From an uncultured Eubacteriales bacterium (GTDB lineage Bacteria > Bacillota > Clostridia > Oscillospirales > Oscillospiraceae), in the NCBI GenBank assembly GCA_900545925.1, contig URAZ01000012.1:17829-81828 (forward strand): a stretch of 64,000 nt of DNA, written 5' to 3'. Position 1 is the stretch's first letter, and every line of letters starts with the position of its first letter. Positions 44,384 through 53,800 of this stretch are shown one piece after another. The notes under the pieces were generated by a model. It ran no database searches. It was given only the letters and a program-made list of their open reading frames with translations, and was not told the DNA's origin. The translations under genes and the position numbers were made by a program.

Positions 44384-45255
44384 ATCGAAAACGGAGAGCG
44401 GGAGGCATATCGGACAGGAAGCTGATCCGGACAGAAGATGCAGTTGGGCAGGTACTCTGCCATGATATGACACAGATCGTCAAGGATAAGTACAAGGACG
44501 CCCGCTTCCGCAAGGGTCATGTTGTGACTGAGGCAGACATCCCCTTGCTTCTGAGCATGGGTAAGGAGCATCTATATCCGCTTGTTAACTCTCTGCGCAT
44601 CGCCGCCATCAGCGCGGTGGTCGTGTTCTTTGCGGGCATTGCCGCAGCGTATTACATTGCAAAACTCCCGCGTCTGGTCAAAGGCGTTTTAGACGTATTT
44701 CTTACACTTCCGCTGGTATTGCCGCCCACGGTTGTTGGGTATCTTCTGCTGCGCGTCCTGGGCCCGAAGCGCCTGATTGGCGCGTGGGTGCTGGAGACGT
44801 TCGGTATCCGGCTGGTGATGATCTGGTGGTCAGCCATTTTCGCCACAGTCGTGGTCGTGTTCCCGCTGATGTACCGCACAGTACGCGGCGCGTTTGAAGC
44901 CTTTGACGAGACGCTGGCCTATGCAGGCCAGACGCTCGGTCTGTCCAACACCTATATTTTCTGGCACATCCGCATGCCCTACTGCCGTCAGGGCGTTCTG
45001 GCAGGCGCGGTGCTGGCATTTGCCCGTGCGCTCGGCGAGTACGGCGCAACAAGCATGATTGCAGGCTACACGCCCGGCAAAACCGCAACCGTTTCCACCA
45101 CGGTCTATCAGCTTTGGCAGATCAACAACGACGAATTGGCTCTCAAATGGGTCATGGTGAACGTTGGAATTTCCGCTATCATTCTGCTGGTTGTAAACAT
45201 GCTGGAAAAGAAGAGTTTATCGGCGGCAGGCCGGAAAAGGAGGCAGTGCGCATGA
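44374..45255 (+). CDS. MoeA-like N-terminus fused to molybdate permease ModB
   Basis: Residues of about 16-65 match the N-terminal part of MoeA-like molybdopterin proteins (IRTEDAVGQVLCHDMTQIVKD, FRKGHVVTEADIPLLLSMGKEHLY). From PLVNSLRIAAISA onward the protein is a ModB permease with five or six helices and the ABC-contact loop RALGEYGATSMIAG. The junction is near 44572. Such moeA-like genes usually stand before modA-modB-modC, so a deletion seems to have removed the rest of the first gene and modA. The start is uncertain: ATG 44374 overlaps the promoter, and CTG 44422 lies closer to GGGAGG. Confidence 0.8.
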   Translation: MIKYRKRRAGGISDRKLIRTEDAVGQVLCHDMTQIVKDKYKDARFRKGHVVTEADIPLLLSMGKEHLYPLVNSLRIAAISAVVVFFAGIAAAYYIAKLPRLVKGVLDVFLTLPLVLPPTVVGYLLLRVLGPKRLIGAWVLETFGIRLVMIWWSAIFATVVVVFPLMYRTVRGAFEAFDETLAYAGQTLGLSNTYIFWHIRMPYCRQGVLAGAVLAFARALGEYGATSMIAGYTPGKTATVSTTVYQLWQINNDELALKWVMVNVGISAIILLVVNMLEKKSLSAAGRKRRQCA

Positions 45256-46157
45256 GTTTGCTCGTAGATATTAAAAAAGGCTGGGGAATTTTATGCTCCG
45301 CTCCAAATTTGAAGCAAGCAGCGGCACTATGGCTCTGCTCGGCGCATCCGGCTGTGGAAAGAGTGTGACGCTGCGCTGCATTGCGGGCATCATGACACCG
45401 GACAGTGGCCGCATTGTCCTCGACGGCGAGACACTGTTTGACAGTGAAAAGCACATTGATCTCACGCCGCAGCAGCTGCGCGTGGGGTACCTGTTCCAGC
45501 AGTACGCTCTGTTCCCGAATATGACCGTCGCGCAGAACATCCAGTGCGGCATCCGCACCGGAAGCCGCGCGGAAAAGCAGACGCAGGCTGCCGCGCAGAT
45601 CCGCCGCTTCCGGCTGGAGGGTCTGGAAAAGAAATACCCTGTGCAGCTTTCCGGTGGACAGCAGCAGCGCGTCGCGCTGGCGCGTATTCTGGCCTCGGAA
45701 CCGCGCGTGATTTTGCTTGACGAGCCGTTTTCCGCACTGGATACGTTTCTCAAGTGGAATCTGGAGTTGGAGTTAGCCGATCTGCTTGCGAACTTTCCCG
45801 GCCCGATTCTGTGGGTCAGCCATGATCTCGGTGAATGCTATCGCAACTGCAAAACAGTCTGCGTCATGGAAAATGGCCGTTCCGGTGCAGGAACGGATAT
45901 GCAGGCGCTGGTTCTCCATCCTGCAACACAGGACGCTGCACACAGGGCCTTACAGCGTCGTTGTCTCCCGCGTAATCCGCGATTTGGATGCGTCGATCGT
46001 CCTCCTGCGCCCGGAGCATCAGAACACCCCGCTGCTCCGTACCGCGCTGCCCAAGAACGCGCCCGCAGAACCGGGTCAGACCATCCGCTTTGACCTTCGC
46101 CCGGAAGCATGCCTCTGCTACCCGTCCGAGCAGGCACGAGCAGCCGCTTTCAAATAA
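45252..46157 (+). pseudogene. Molybdate ABC transporter ATPase ModC, two frameshifts
   Basis: The start MSLLVDIKKGWG (ATG 45252 overlapping the permease stop) is in one frame. The ATPase core, with Walker A GASGCGKS, LSGGQQQRVALAR and LLDEPFSALD, is in another. The C-terminal TOBE-like end (RPEHQNTPLLRTALPK to QARAAAFK) is back in the first. Breaks lie near 45288 and 45915-45935. A core product could start at ATG 45293, but its tail would be nonsense. Either true decay or two sequencing errors. Confidence 0.75.
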
Positions 46158-46159
46158 TC

Positions 46160-46211
46160 AAAGCAAACAAAAGCCGCCCCTTGCTGTGCATAGCGCAACA
46201 GGGGCGGCTTG
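46160..46211 (-). terminator. Terminator of the second BlaI/M56 pair
   Basis: AAGCCGCCCC (46171-46180) pairs with GGGGCGGCTT (46201-46210); on the minus strand it is followed by TTTGTTTGCTTTG. Confidence 0.8.
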
Positions 46212-46246
46212 GCGTTTCCAAGACACCAAATGGAGCCTTTTGTACG

Positions 46247-47938
46247 TCAGTCTGCCGACGTGCTGATATCGGCAGGGTTATAACTCAGCAGCACGTCGTC
46301 CTGACCGTCCACGTTTTTGGAGTACATGACGCCGTTTTTCATGTCTTCCAGAATGCCTTCATACAGCGCAATCGTCTCGTCGATCTTCTCCTGTGTCCAG
46401 ATGAAGCTGCCGTCGCTGCTTGTCCATGCCTCTTCGCCGAGCAGGCTTTGCAGCTGCACCTTTTCGTTGTCGAGCCATGCCTTGTATTCGTCATACGTCC
46501 ACCATTCGACGTCCGGTGTCGGGAAACGCGCTTCAAATTCCGCGTCCGTCATCGGCTCAAAGGTCTTGCTGCCATCGAAGCTGTAATACGTTTTGCCGTC
46601 CGACGGATCGACGTAGGACATGAGCGTGTTTTCTGCGGACTCGGGCTCTATAGCGTTCATGTGACGATCCGCCAGTTCACGGCACTGCTGCTTTGTGACG
46701 ATGGTTACCTCTGAAATACTGCTGCGGCTGCCCCGTATGATATGCAGATAAATGCCGTCCGCGGCTTCCTCATCCATATAAATACTGCCGTTGTCGTCGT
46801 AAATCATGGCGATGGGCTGCTTCTGATAGTACCACATGGTTTCCTGTCTGCGAATGCCAGCGGCAGCATATTCCGCGCTCGGCTCCAGCGGTTCGCCGGT
46901 TCCGACGGCCACAGAGCCGCCGGAGCCAGCCGCGCTGTTTTGTTCCACAACTGCGCCTGTCCCCTTGACCGGCACACTGGGTTCCTCTGTTTTCGCTGAG
47001 GTTGCAAAAACCGTTACCGTTCCGGCTACGAGCAGTGCTGCCAGAAGCAGAGACATGACTGTAATTTTTTTCGTTTTCATAATTGCTGTGATCCTTTCTT
47101 CAATCGCATTTCTGCTGAAGTGATTGCAGAGCGGCGCGAAGCCGCTTCTTGTTTCTTCCATGCTAATCAGAATATTTGCATAGGAGGCTCTTGCGTCGCT
47201 GCCGAAACGGCGAACAACGGATTCATCGCAGGACAACTCCATGTCCCGGTTTGCCAGCACATACATGACCCAAACCAGCGGATTGAACCAGTGTACACAT
47301 GCAGCCGCGATCAGAAGCAGCTTGGAAACCGCGTCGAACCGCCGGATGTGTACAAATTCGTGCTCCAAAACGTATTGCAGCGCCGTTTCGTCGTTCCAAT
47401 CTGTCTTTTGGGGCATCAGAATGACCGGGTGCAGGACGCCGAAGGTCAGGGGCGACGAAATCTGGTCAGACTGCCGGATGCAGATCCCGCGCCGCAGCGG
47501 ATGCGTTTGCAGCCACTGCCGGGACACATCATTGTCCACTGGAAAAGACATGCGGAACTCCCGGCAGCATTTCCAGTAAACCGCCGCGAAAAAGGCTGCG
47601 CAGAGAACCACCCCGGCAATCCATACAATGCTCCATACGGAGATTGTCTGCACCGGTGCAGCGTCTATCTGCGGCAGGGCGGCGACAGCCTGCCCCGGCA
47701 AAAGGGCCGGAGTTGCCGCTGCGGGCACGTCTACCACGTTCAAGGCTGTCTTCTGCCCCAGCAGTGAATAGATGCTCAGGGTAGAGGACAGCGAGACCGG
47801 CAGCACCAGCCGCAGCAGCGCCGCGCCCCAAAGCGCCAGGAACGTCTTTTTCGGCACATGGTTCATCGCCAGCGCACGGAGGACCGTAATTGCAAGGATC
47901 ATGACGCCGCCCGTGACGCTCATTTGCAGAAGGCTCAT
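46247..47938 (-). CDS. BlaR1-type M56 metallopeptidase, second copy
   Basis: This 563-residue protein has four or so N-terminal membrane helices and the zinc motif H-E-F-V-H (in VLEHEFVHIRRFDAV), with ELSCDE downstream. A further helix (VMSLLLAALLVAGTVTVF) lies near residue 300. A C-terminal extracytoplasmic region of about 240 residues (YVDPSDGKTYYSFDG, PDVEWWTYDEYKAWL) does not resemble a beta-lactam sensor. ATG 47938 follows GAGGTG. It is 11 bp after the BlaI gene. Confidence 0.88.
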   Translation of the reverse strand: MSLLQMSVTGGVMILAITVLRALAMNHVPKKTFLALWGAALLRLVLPVSLSSTLSIYSLLGQKTALNVVDVPAAATPALLPGQAVAALPQIDAAPVQTISVWSIVWIAGVVLCAAFFAAVYWKCCREFRMSFPVDNDVSRQWLQTHPLRRGICIRQSDQISSPLTFGVLHPVILMPQKTDWNDETALQYVLEHEFVHIRRFDAVSKLLLIAAACVHWFNPLVWVMYVLANRDMELSCDESVVRRFGSDARASYANILISMEETRSGFAPLCNHFSRNAIEERITAIMKTKKITVMSLLLAALLVAGTVTVFATSAKTEEPSVPVKGTGAVVEQNSAAGSGGSVAVGTGEPLEPSAEYAAAGIRRQETMWYYQKQPIAMIYDDNGSIYMDEEAADGIYLHIIRGSRSSISEVTIVTKQQCRELADRHMNAIEPESAENTLMSYVDPSDGKTYYSFDGSKTFEPMTDAEFEARFPTPDVEWWTYDEYKAWLDNEKVQLQSLLGEEAWTSSDGSFIWTQEKIDETIALYEGILEDMKNGVMYSKNVDGQDDVLLSYNPADISTSAD

Positions 47939-47948
47939 ACCGGGCACC

Positions 47949-48308
47949 TCATTCCAGTTCCCCGACGATCTGCCGAAGCCGCTCGATCTGCTCGGCGGAG
48001 AGTTTTTTTCTGCCCAGCAGCGCGGCGAACAGCTTGTCGGCAGAACCGTCATAGACCTTGTTGATGAGTTCATCCGTCTCCGCCTCCTGCACCGCTGATT
48101 TCGGGATCAGCGCATGGCACAGAAAGCCCGGCTCACTGCGCTCGATCGCACCCTTTTTCATGCAGCGCTTGATGAGCGTATAAGTCGTATTGACATTCCA
48201 GCCCAATTCATTTGTCAGCTGCCGCGCGATCTCCTTGGCGGGGGTATCCCCCTCGCGCCAGATCACGTCCATCACCTTCAGTTCAGAGTCAAATAATTTG
48301 ATGTCCAT
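47949..48308 (-). CDS. BlaI/MecI-family repressor, second copy
   Basis: This 119-residue winged-helix repressor reads KLFDSELKVMDVIWREGDTPAKEIARQL, then GWNVNTTYTLIKRCMKKGAI and a C-terminal dimerisation helix. ATG 48308 follows AAGAGGT by eight bases. It forms an operon with the M56 protease and is probably autoregulated through the repeats flanking its promoter. Confidence 0.92.
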   Translation of the reverse strand: MDIKLFDSELKVMDVIWREGDTPAKEIARQLTNELGWNVNTTYTLIKRCMKKGAIERSEPGFLCHALIPKSAVQEAETDELINKVYDGSADKLFAALLGRKKLSAEQIERLRQIVGELE

Positions 48309-48326
48309 ATACATACCTCTTTTCAT

Positions 48327-48396
48327 AAGACTCCAGTAGTGGCCACGCATACATAATACCACAGTCTTATTTTGTTGTCAATACTACTGGAGTCTT
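48327..48396 (-). promoter_or_regulatory. Promoter with flanking 14-bp operators (second BlaI pair)
   Basis: TTGACA (48376-48381), a 17-bp spacer and TATTAT (48353-48358) on the minus strand. A perfect 14-bp inverted repeat, AAGACTCCAGTAGT (48327-48340) and its complement (48383-48396), flanks the promoter, one arm just upstream of -35 and the other just past the start site. The sequence differs from the operator of the first pair, so the two systems are probably insulated. Confidence 0.8.
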
Positions 48397-48410
48397 AAAC
48401 ACAAAATACG

Positions 48411-48440
48411 AAAAAAAGCCGCCCCGTTGCGAAGGGGCGG
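48411..48440 (-). terminator. Terminator of the ATC-hydrolase unit
   Basis: GCCGCCCC (48418-48425) pairs with GGGGCGG (48434-48440), followed on the minus strand by seven U. Confidence 0.75.
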
Positions 48441-48537
48441 TAGTATCGGTGAAGTTGAGCCGGAGAGGTTGTGCAGCAGAGTGTTGCAGACTTCACGTTG
48501 ATTTTCGGCGAATCTGTATGTACTTGCATCTTCGGTT

Positions 48538-48643
48538 GTAGGGGCTGATTCCCACATTGGTCAGGCAAAACGTACCGATTTTACGGTAGTCTTCGGCAAA
48601 TTCGTTACTCCCCAACAAGCCGAGTGGGCATTGCCCCCTATGA
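48538..48643. repeat. MITE-like dispersed repeat, copy 2
   Basis: It aligns along its length with the reverse complement of 22423-22529: TGTAGGGGCTGATTCCCAC, then ACCG-TTT-ACGG, TCTTCGGCA-ATTCGT-ACT-CCCAAC, then GTGGGCATTGCCCCCTA. It is more diverged and lies between the ATC-hydrolase gene and its probable terminator. The rest of 48441-48696 shows nothing else. Confidence 0.7.
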
Positions 48644-48696
48644 CGAAACGGGTAAGTGCAGTACGAATTTTTCCTTGTTCCGTGGAGAGGCGGCAG

Positions 48697-49329
48697 TTAC
48701 TTTTTGCGGTGATAGCCGCAGTCGCAGTAGGGGCCACCGGAGGCAAGGGTATATTCGCGCACGAAGTCGGACGCACCGCCGGCATCGCTCATGGTGTAGT
48801 CCAAGCGGCACATAGCAGATGTCAGGTCGTACAGACCCAACTCCTGCATCAGCGTACAGATGCCGCAGCGGTCAAAGCGCGCCTCATAGCCGCTGCCGTC
48901 CGGATATTCAAACAGTTCCATGTTCCACGAATAGGGGTTGCGGTCGGCAGCGCGTAGGGCTGCGGTCGCACGCATGGAGGCAAGATCCTTTTCGGAGAAC
49001 TTGTTTTTCCCGCTCTTGCGGCAGAACCAGCGCATGGGTGCGGTTATCATAGACTTTGCATAGTAATCCGTCAGACGCTGCACGTCCGGGCGCTGCGGCA
49101 TGCTGAGGACGAACGCGCACAGCATCGCACAGTTCACGATGTTCATTTTGAAGCGGTCAGCCTTTTCAAATTCCGGCAGACCGGCAATGATCTTCCGGTA
49201 GCGCGGCTTTGCGTTTTTCGTAATTTCTTTGGCCGCAGCCGCATCATAGCCGAAAACGGCGGTCAGTTCCCTCCGGAACGAACCGGCGAACAGCGCCCAC
49301 ATCCCCATGGGCATCCCTGCATATTTCAT
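48697..49329 (-). CDS. L-2-amino-thiazoline-4-carboxylate hydrolase family protein
   Basis: This 210-residue protein matches the ATC-hydrolase family through its C-terminal block: RFDRCGICTLMQELGLYDL, MCRLDYTMSDAGG and YTLASGGPYCDCGYHRKK, with conserved Cys, Asp and Gly. Characterised members hydrolyse the thiazoline ring on the way to cysteine, but many gut homologues have unknown substrates. It overlaps the methyltransferase gene by four bases, so the two probably act together. Confidence 0.8.
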   Translation of the reverse strand: MKYAGMPMGMWALFAGSFRRELTAVFGYDAAAAKEITKNAKPRYRKIIAGLPEFEKADRFKMNIVNCAMLCAFVLSMPQRPDVQRLTDYYAKSMITAPMRWFCRKSGKNKFSEKDLASMRATAALRAADRNPYSWNMELFEYPDGSGYEARFDRCGICTLMQELGLYDLTSAMCRLDYTMSDAGGASDFVREYTLASGGPYCDCGYHRKK

Positions 49330-50177
49330 AGCTTCTTCTCTCCTTCCGCAAATTCCAGCTGAACGATCTGCATGCGCATCATGCCGTCGCCGACTTTTGC
49401 AAGAAACCGATAAAAGCCGGGAACCGACGGGTCATCCAGACTCTGATAGCCCAGCATATAGCCCCGGCTTGACACGCGCAGGCGCGGCGACCAGCCGGAA
49501 AGTTCCTTTTTCGCATCGGAAACAGCGAAATATGCGCCGACATCCTGAATTTCAGCGGTTTTGATCCAAGTTTTGAGCATCAGGCGCACCGCCTTTTGAT
49601 TTGCCGCGTCGAAGACCAGCCTGCTGCCGGGGAACGCTTTCGTCATGGCCTGTACGAGCGCTCTGACCTGCTCCGTCAGGAAATAGTAGAATACGCCCGC
49701 GGCAAAGAATACCGCGCCGCCCGACGCGTCGATGCGGCGGAACCACGATGTGTCGTTCAGGTCGCAGGCGATGTTTTCCTCCTGATCCCCTGCGGGCAGG
49801 AGTGCGTCGCGCACGGCAATCACGCCGGAAAAGTCTAGATTGTAGATTTTACACGTTCCGTTATCGCAGCTGCGGCCCGTATCGTCCAGTCCGCAGCCGA
49901 GGTTGACAACCGCTGCGTTCGGATGCCGGCGCAGATAGTCCCGCACCTCCCACGCAAGGTCGTTTTGGCGCATGGCGGCCTCCAGAAAGCCGAACTGCTG
50001 CATGAGGCTCTTTGATTTTTTGGACAGAAGTGAAAAATCGTAATCGATCTGATTGATCAGGCGCAGGGCCGTCTCGTCACGGTAGAGATTCGGATATAAT
50101 TCCGAGCACATTTTCCGCCCGTAGAGCGGAATAACGAGCGTTTCCTGCACGGTGTTTTTTTCAATATAGTATTTCAT
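49326..50177 (-). CDS. Leucine-carboxyl-methyltransferase-type SAM methyltransferase
   Basis: This 283-residue protein has the SAM-binding VVNLGCGLDDTGRSCD, then YNLDFSGVIAVRDALLP and VFFAAGVFYYFLTEQVRAL, typical of the PPM1/LCMT (PF04072) group. In Clostridia these enzymes methylate small molecules rather than phosphatases. It is translationally coupled to the ATC-hydrolase-type gene, suggesting a two-step modification or detoxification. Substrate unknown. Confidence 0.82.
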   Translation of the reverse strand: MKYYIEKNTVQETLVIPLYGRKMCSELYPNLYRDETALRLINQIDYDFSLLSKKSKSLMQQFGFLEAAMRQNDLAWEVRDYLRRHPNAAVVNLGCGLDDTGRSCDNGTCKIYNLDFSGVIAVRDALLPAGDQEENIACDLNDTSWFRRIDASGGAVFFAAGVFYYFLTEQVRALVQAMTKAFPGSRLVFDAANQKAVRLMLKTWIKTAEIQDVGAYFAVSDAKKELSGWSPRLRVSSRGYMLGYQSLDDPSVPGFYRFLAKVGDGMMRMQIVQLEFAEGEKKL

Positions 50178-50317
50178 GGATTCCTCCGTATCTGCCAGTT
50201 AGTTTTATCTAACCAGCATCCTGCTGAAAAGCCGCCGCAGCGGTTTTTTTATTTTGACACAAGCTTCGGCTTTTTTCAAGAGGCTGGAACAAATGCGGCA
50301 TATTTTTTTCAAATCGC

Positions 50318-50346
50318 TTGCAAATTACGCCCATATCGTGTATAGT
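50318..50346 (+). promoter_or_regulatory. Promoter of the structured leader RNA
   Basis: TTGCAA (50318-50323), a 17-bp spacer and TATAGT (50341-50346) predict a start near 50353, about 520 bp before the surface-protein gene. Confidence 0.75.
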
Positions 50347-50352
50347 AGCAGA

Positions 50353-50786
50353 CGGAAAAGCACAAGATTTTGCTTTTTCCAGCGTCAACTGACGCACAAT
50401 TTCATATTGCCATCCGATGTACAGTAACCGAGGCATGCCGCTGGGCAGGTTTTGGCGTAAGAGAAAGGGAAAACCACTCGACCGGAGCTGTGCGCACAAG
50501 ACCGTTCCGAAGCAGCAAAAAGCTGTCTGGGCGAAAGCCAGTCATTGCGGATTGAACCGCGAGAAGACAGGAAACGGGCGCGGAAACAGAGATTCTGTTT
50601 CCAAAGTGCAAGTCAGAAGAACTGCTGTCAGCGCCGCATATTGCGGCGAAAAGGATGAATGCGTGGGACGAGCTCTGCCTGTAGCATTCGGGACATGTGC
50701 GCCGTTTTTCCTCACAAGAAAAGCAGCGTTTTTTTGTTTCTACAGAGATCCGCCCGCCATTTTGAAAAATGGCGGGTTTTCGTTTC
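50353..50786 (+). ncRNA. Structured leader or stand-alone RNA, class not recognised
   Basis: The 690 bp between 50178 and 50870 contain no convincing gene. A transcript from the promoter at 50318-50346 would contain many hairpins: GGTTTT/AAAACC near 50449-50474, CTGG-GCGAAAGC-CAG near 50527-50541, GGAAACAG/CTGTTTCC (50582-50602) and CGCCGCA/TTGCGGCG near 50631-50648. It ends in two terminator-like stems (about 50700-50735 and 50753-50786). I compared it by eye with cobalamin, c-di-GMP, T-box, RNase P, tmRNA and SRP consensus and found no match. It could be a riboswitch for the operon or an independent RNA. Confidence 0.5.
50753..50786 (+). terminator. Terminator inside the leader of the surface-protein operon
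   Basis: CCCGCCATTTT pairs with AAAATGGCGGG (50753-50776) and is followed by TTTTCGTTTC, 85 bp before the ATG at 50871. A weaker stem with a T7 run precedes it at about 50700-50737. Confidence 0.85.
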
Positions 50787-50870
50787 TCCAAAAGCCGTCT
50801 GCGCTCCCTGTTTCCGCCCCTACATTATAAGGGGCTCACGATAGATATTTTGATTCTGGAGGAAAAATGT

Positions 50871-53800
50871 ATGAAGAAACGAATTCTGAGTCTGCTGCTC
50901 GTGTTTGTGATGCTGCTGAGCCTGCTGCCCGCAGGCGTTCTGGCAGCAGAGGGCGATGTCAGCGTCACACTGTCCGGTATGCACGACGCACAGGTCAAGT
51001 CCCTGAAGCTGTATACCTACATGGACGGCGTGAAGGGCGCGGACGATCTGCTGGCCGCGAAGGAAGCCGCAGACGGCGCGTATACCATCGACCTTGCGCC
51101 CGGCGCTTACTGGGCCGACGGTTACGACGCAAACGGCGACTGCAACGGCGGCGTGTCCATCAACGTCAGCAGTGAGAACAACAACTTCAAGCTGCAGCGG
51201 ATGTACCAGATCTCCGTCAGCCCCAGCAAGTGGGTCAAGGACACAGACTATACCCTCTCGCTGCGCGTCACCGATGCTTCCGGTGCGGAGCGCAAGGCAG
51301 CGTTCGGCTATACCGTAAACGGTAAAGGTCAGTCTTGGGAAAGCACTTACATGAGCTGCCTGTTTGTCGTGGGCGATACGGTCAGCGTGACAGCCACGCC
51401 GAACGCGGAAACGCATCCGAACTACAACCCGGCTACCGCTTCCAAGACCCCGACGATGAACGACAGCCTCAGCCTGACCTGCAAGGAATTCGTCACGGTC
51501 ACGGTCACAGCGCCGAAGGGCTCGACCATCGACGCCGGTACGCTCGCAAAATACTATGTGTTCAGCTTCCTTGAGCCGTTCGCGCGTTCCGTCGAGGACG
51601 GCACGGCCACGTTCCATCTCGACAAGAACACGGATTACTTCTACCGTGTCCGCCATCCGCAGGGTGCAACATACTGGAACTACGTCAGACTGAGCGCCGA
51701 CGCAGCGTACACGGTCACGGAAGAGGATCTCGGCCTGAGCGGTGATTTCAACAAGGACACGATCTATCATTTTGAAAACAACATCTATGACCGCGCGGGC
51801 ATTTACCTGAACATCAACACCAAGGGCTATAAAAACATGGCCGTTGGCGAGACGTTTGAACTCAACTCCTTCCGCAACTGGTTTGCGATCGAAAGCTTTA
51901 TGAACGCCAAGGTCGCGCTGCCGGAGATGCACTATCAGGTCATCGATGTGAACGGCAATGCCAGCGACGTCGTGACCATCACGCCGAACGCGCTGAACAG
52001 CAACGTCGCTGTGATGGAGGCCAAGCACGAGGGCACGGCAATCGTGCTCGTAACCTATGACGCAATGACCCATATGGCTGGCCAGACCAGCACGGCCTCA
52101 CATCGCTTCTCCGCCATCTGGCCGGAGTTGACGGGCGTGTTTGTCGTGAATGTCGGCGCGGACGGCAGCGCCATCCAGACCAATATGAATCTTGACCGCA
52201 TGGACGCGGTCATCGAGAAGGATGAGGCGCGGCAACTCGATGCGGAGCATGACATTCTGTTCTACACTGGAACAGAGGGTGCAAGTTACAGCTTCAAGCC
52301 CGAAGCGGGCTGCACCGTGAGCGTCCTGCGCCCCACCGTGACCGCTGCGTCTATGACGTATTCCGGCGGCTTCACAAACACTGGCGTCACAACCGCTGAA
52401 GACGGCACTGTGACCGTCAGCAATCTGATCACCGGCCGCAATATCATCAAGGTCACGAAGGGCGGCCTTTCGACCTATCAGGTCGTGACAGCACGCGGCG
52501 TGAGCTACAAGTTCGTCAACGCGGAGGGCACGGAGCTGACGCAGGAAGAGCTGGCTGCCATCAAGCCGGGCGATTCCGTCACGATCCAGTTCTCCAACCT
52601 GATCAGCCCCAAGGAAAAGCTTTCCGGCGCGTATAACTTCAACTTCTCCCTCTATATGCAGGGCCCGGACGGCACCTTCTTCAAGAGTGATCCCGGCGGA
52701 AACTTCGGCGTTTATGACTTCAGCGGCAACTCTGAGCGGCAGAAGCTGACTGTCACCATCCCGAAGTTCTGGGCTGAGGAGACCTACACGCTGAGCGGCG
52801 CGATCAAGCAGGCGGGCTGGCCCGGCGTTCCGACGCACCGCGGCATCACCTATGCTGTGGGCACGAATCCCGGCTTCGACGCGCCCAAGACGGCAGGCAT
52901 TCTCAGCCGTCTGCCGGAGATCACGATCCCGGTCGTAAAGCTTGACTTCCTGACCGGCAAGCTGATTTTCCAGGATCAGAACGGCACGTCCATTGACCGC
53001 AAGGATCTGACCGTCACGCTGAAGGACAGCGCAGGCAACGGCATTGCGGTCGCGGAAGACGGCACGTTCAAGGCTTATGCCGAGGAATACTTCTACACCG
53101 TTTCCGGCGCTGGCGTTGAATACGCCACTGGCAGCGTCACCATGAAGGAGGAAGACCCCAACGAATTCACCATCACCCTGCAAGCGACCGCAGCGGGCGC
53201 ATGGGACGGCAAGACGCAGACCGAACCGCAGACCGACGAAAACGGCGTTTACCAGATCAGCACCGGCGCGGAGCTGGCATGGTTCGTTGCGAAGAGCAAG
53301 GACGCGGACGTTACGGGCGTTCTGACGGCCAATATCAACCTCGGCAAATACGCATGGCTGAACATCAGCTCCAGCAAGAAGGTCACGCTTGACGGCGCAA
53401 GCTTCGAGATCACCGGCCTGAACGCCACGACAGGCCTGTTTGCGCAGACTGGCTCAAATTCCTACTTCCACGATCTGACCATCCGCGGTGCAGTTTCCGG
53501 CAAGGGCAATGCTGGCGCGATCGCCGGCTATGCCAGCGGCTCTGCCCCGAAATTTGAGAGCTGCTTCAACTACGCAGTCATTACCTCTACCGGCAACAAC
53601 GTCGGCGGTCTTGTGGGCTACACCTATCAGAACGCTGTGATCGAGAACTGCGCGAACTTCGGCGCTGTCACCGGCGGCAGCAGCGTCGGCGGTATTATCG
53701 GCGGCACAGTCGGCAACGACTCGACCATCACCGGCTGCTATAACACCGCAGAAATTTCCGCGACCGGCAGCAAGGCCGGCGGCATCATCGGCGGCACCAG

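Noticed and set aside
50353..50786. Leader as a cobalamin riboswitch, T-box, RNase P RNA, tmRNA or SRP RNA
   Set aside because: I found no GGTG-AA-CC/ACTGT core and only a partial B12 box (AGCCAG), no T-box GGTGGNACCGCG, no GAGGAAAGTCC, no tmRNA TTCGA end and no SRP GGAAG/GGAAGCAGC core. Kept as untyped.
50417..50830. 137-codon frame within the leader before the surface gene
   Set aside because: It has no ribosome site, runs through hairpins and two terminators and has mixed composition; structured RNA explains the region better.
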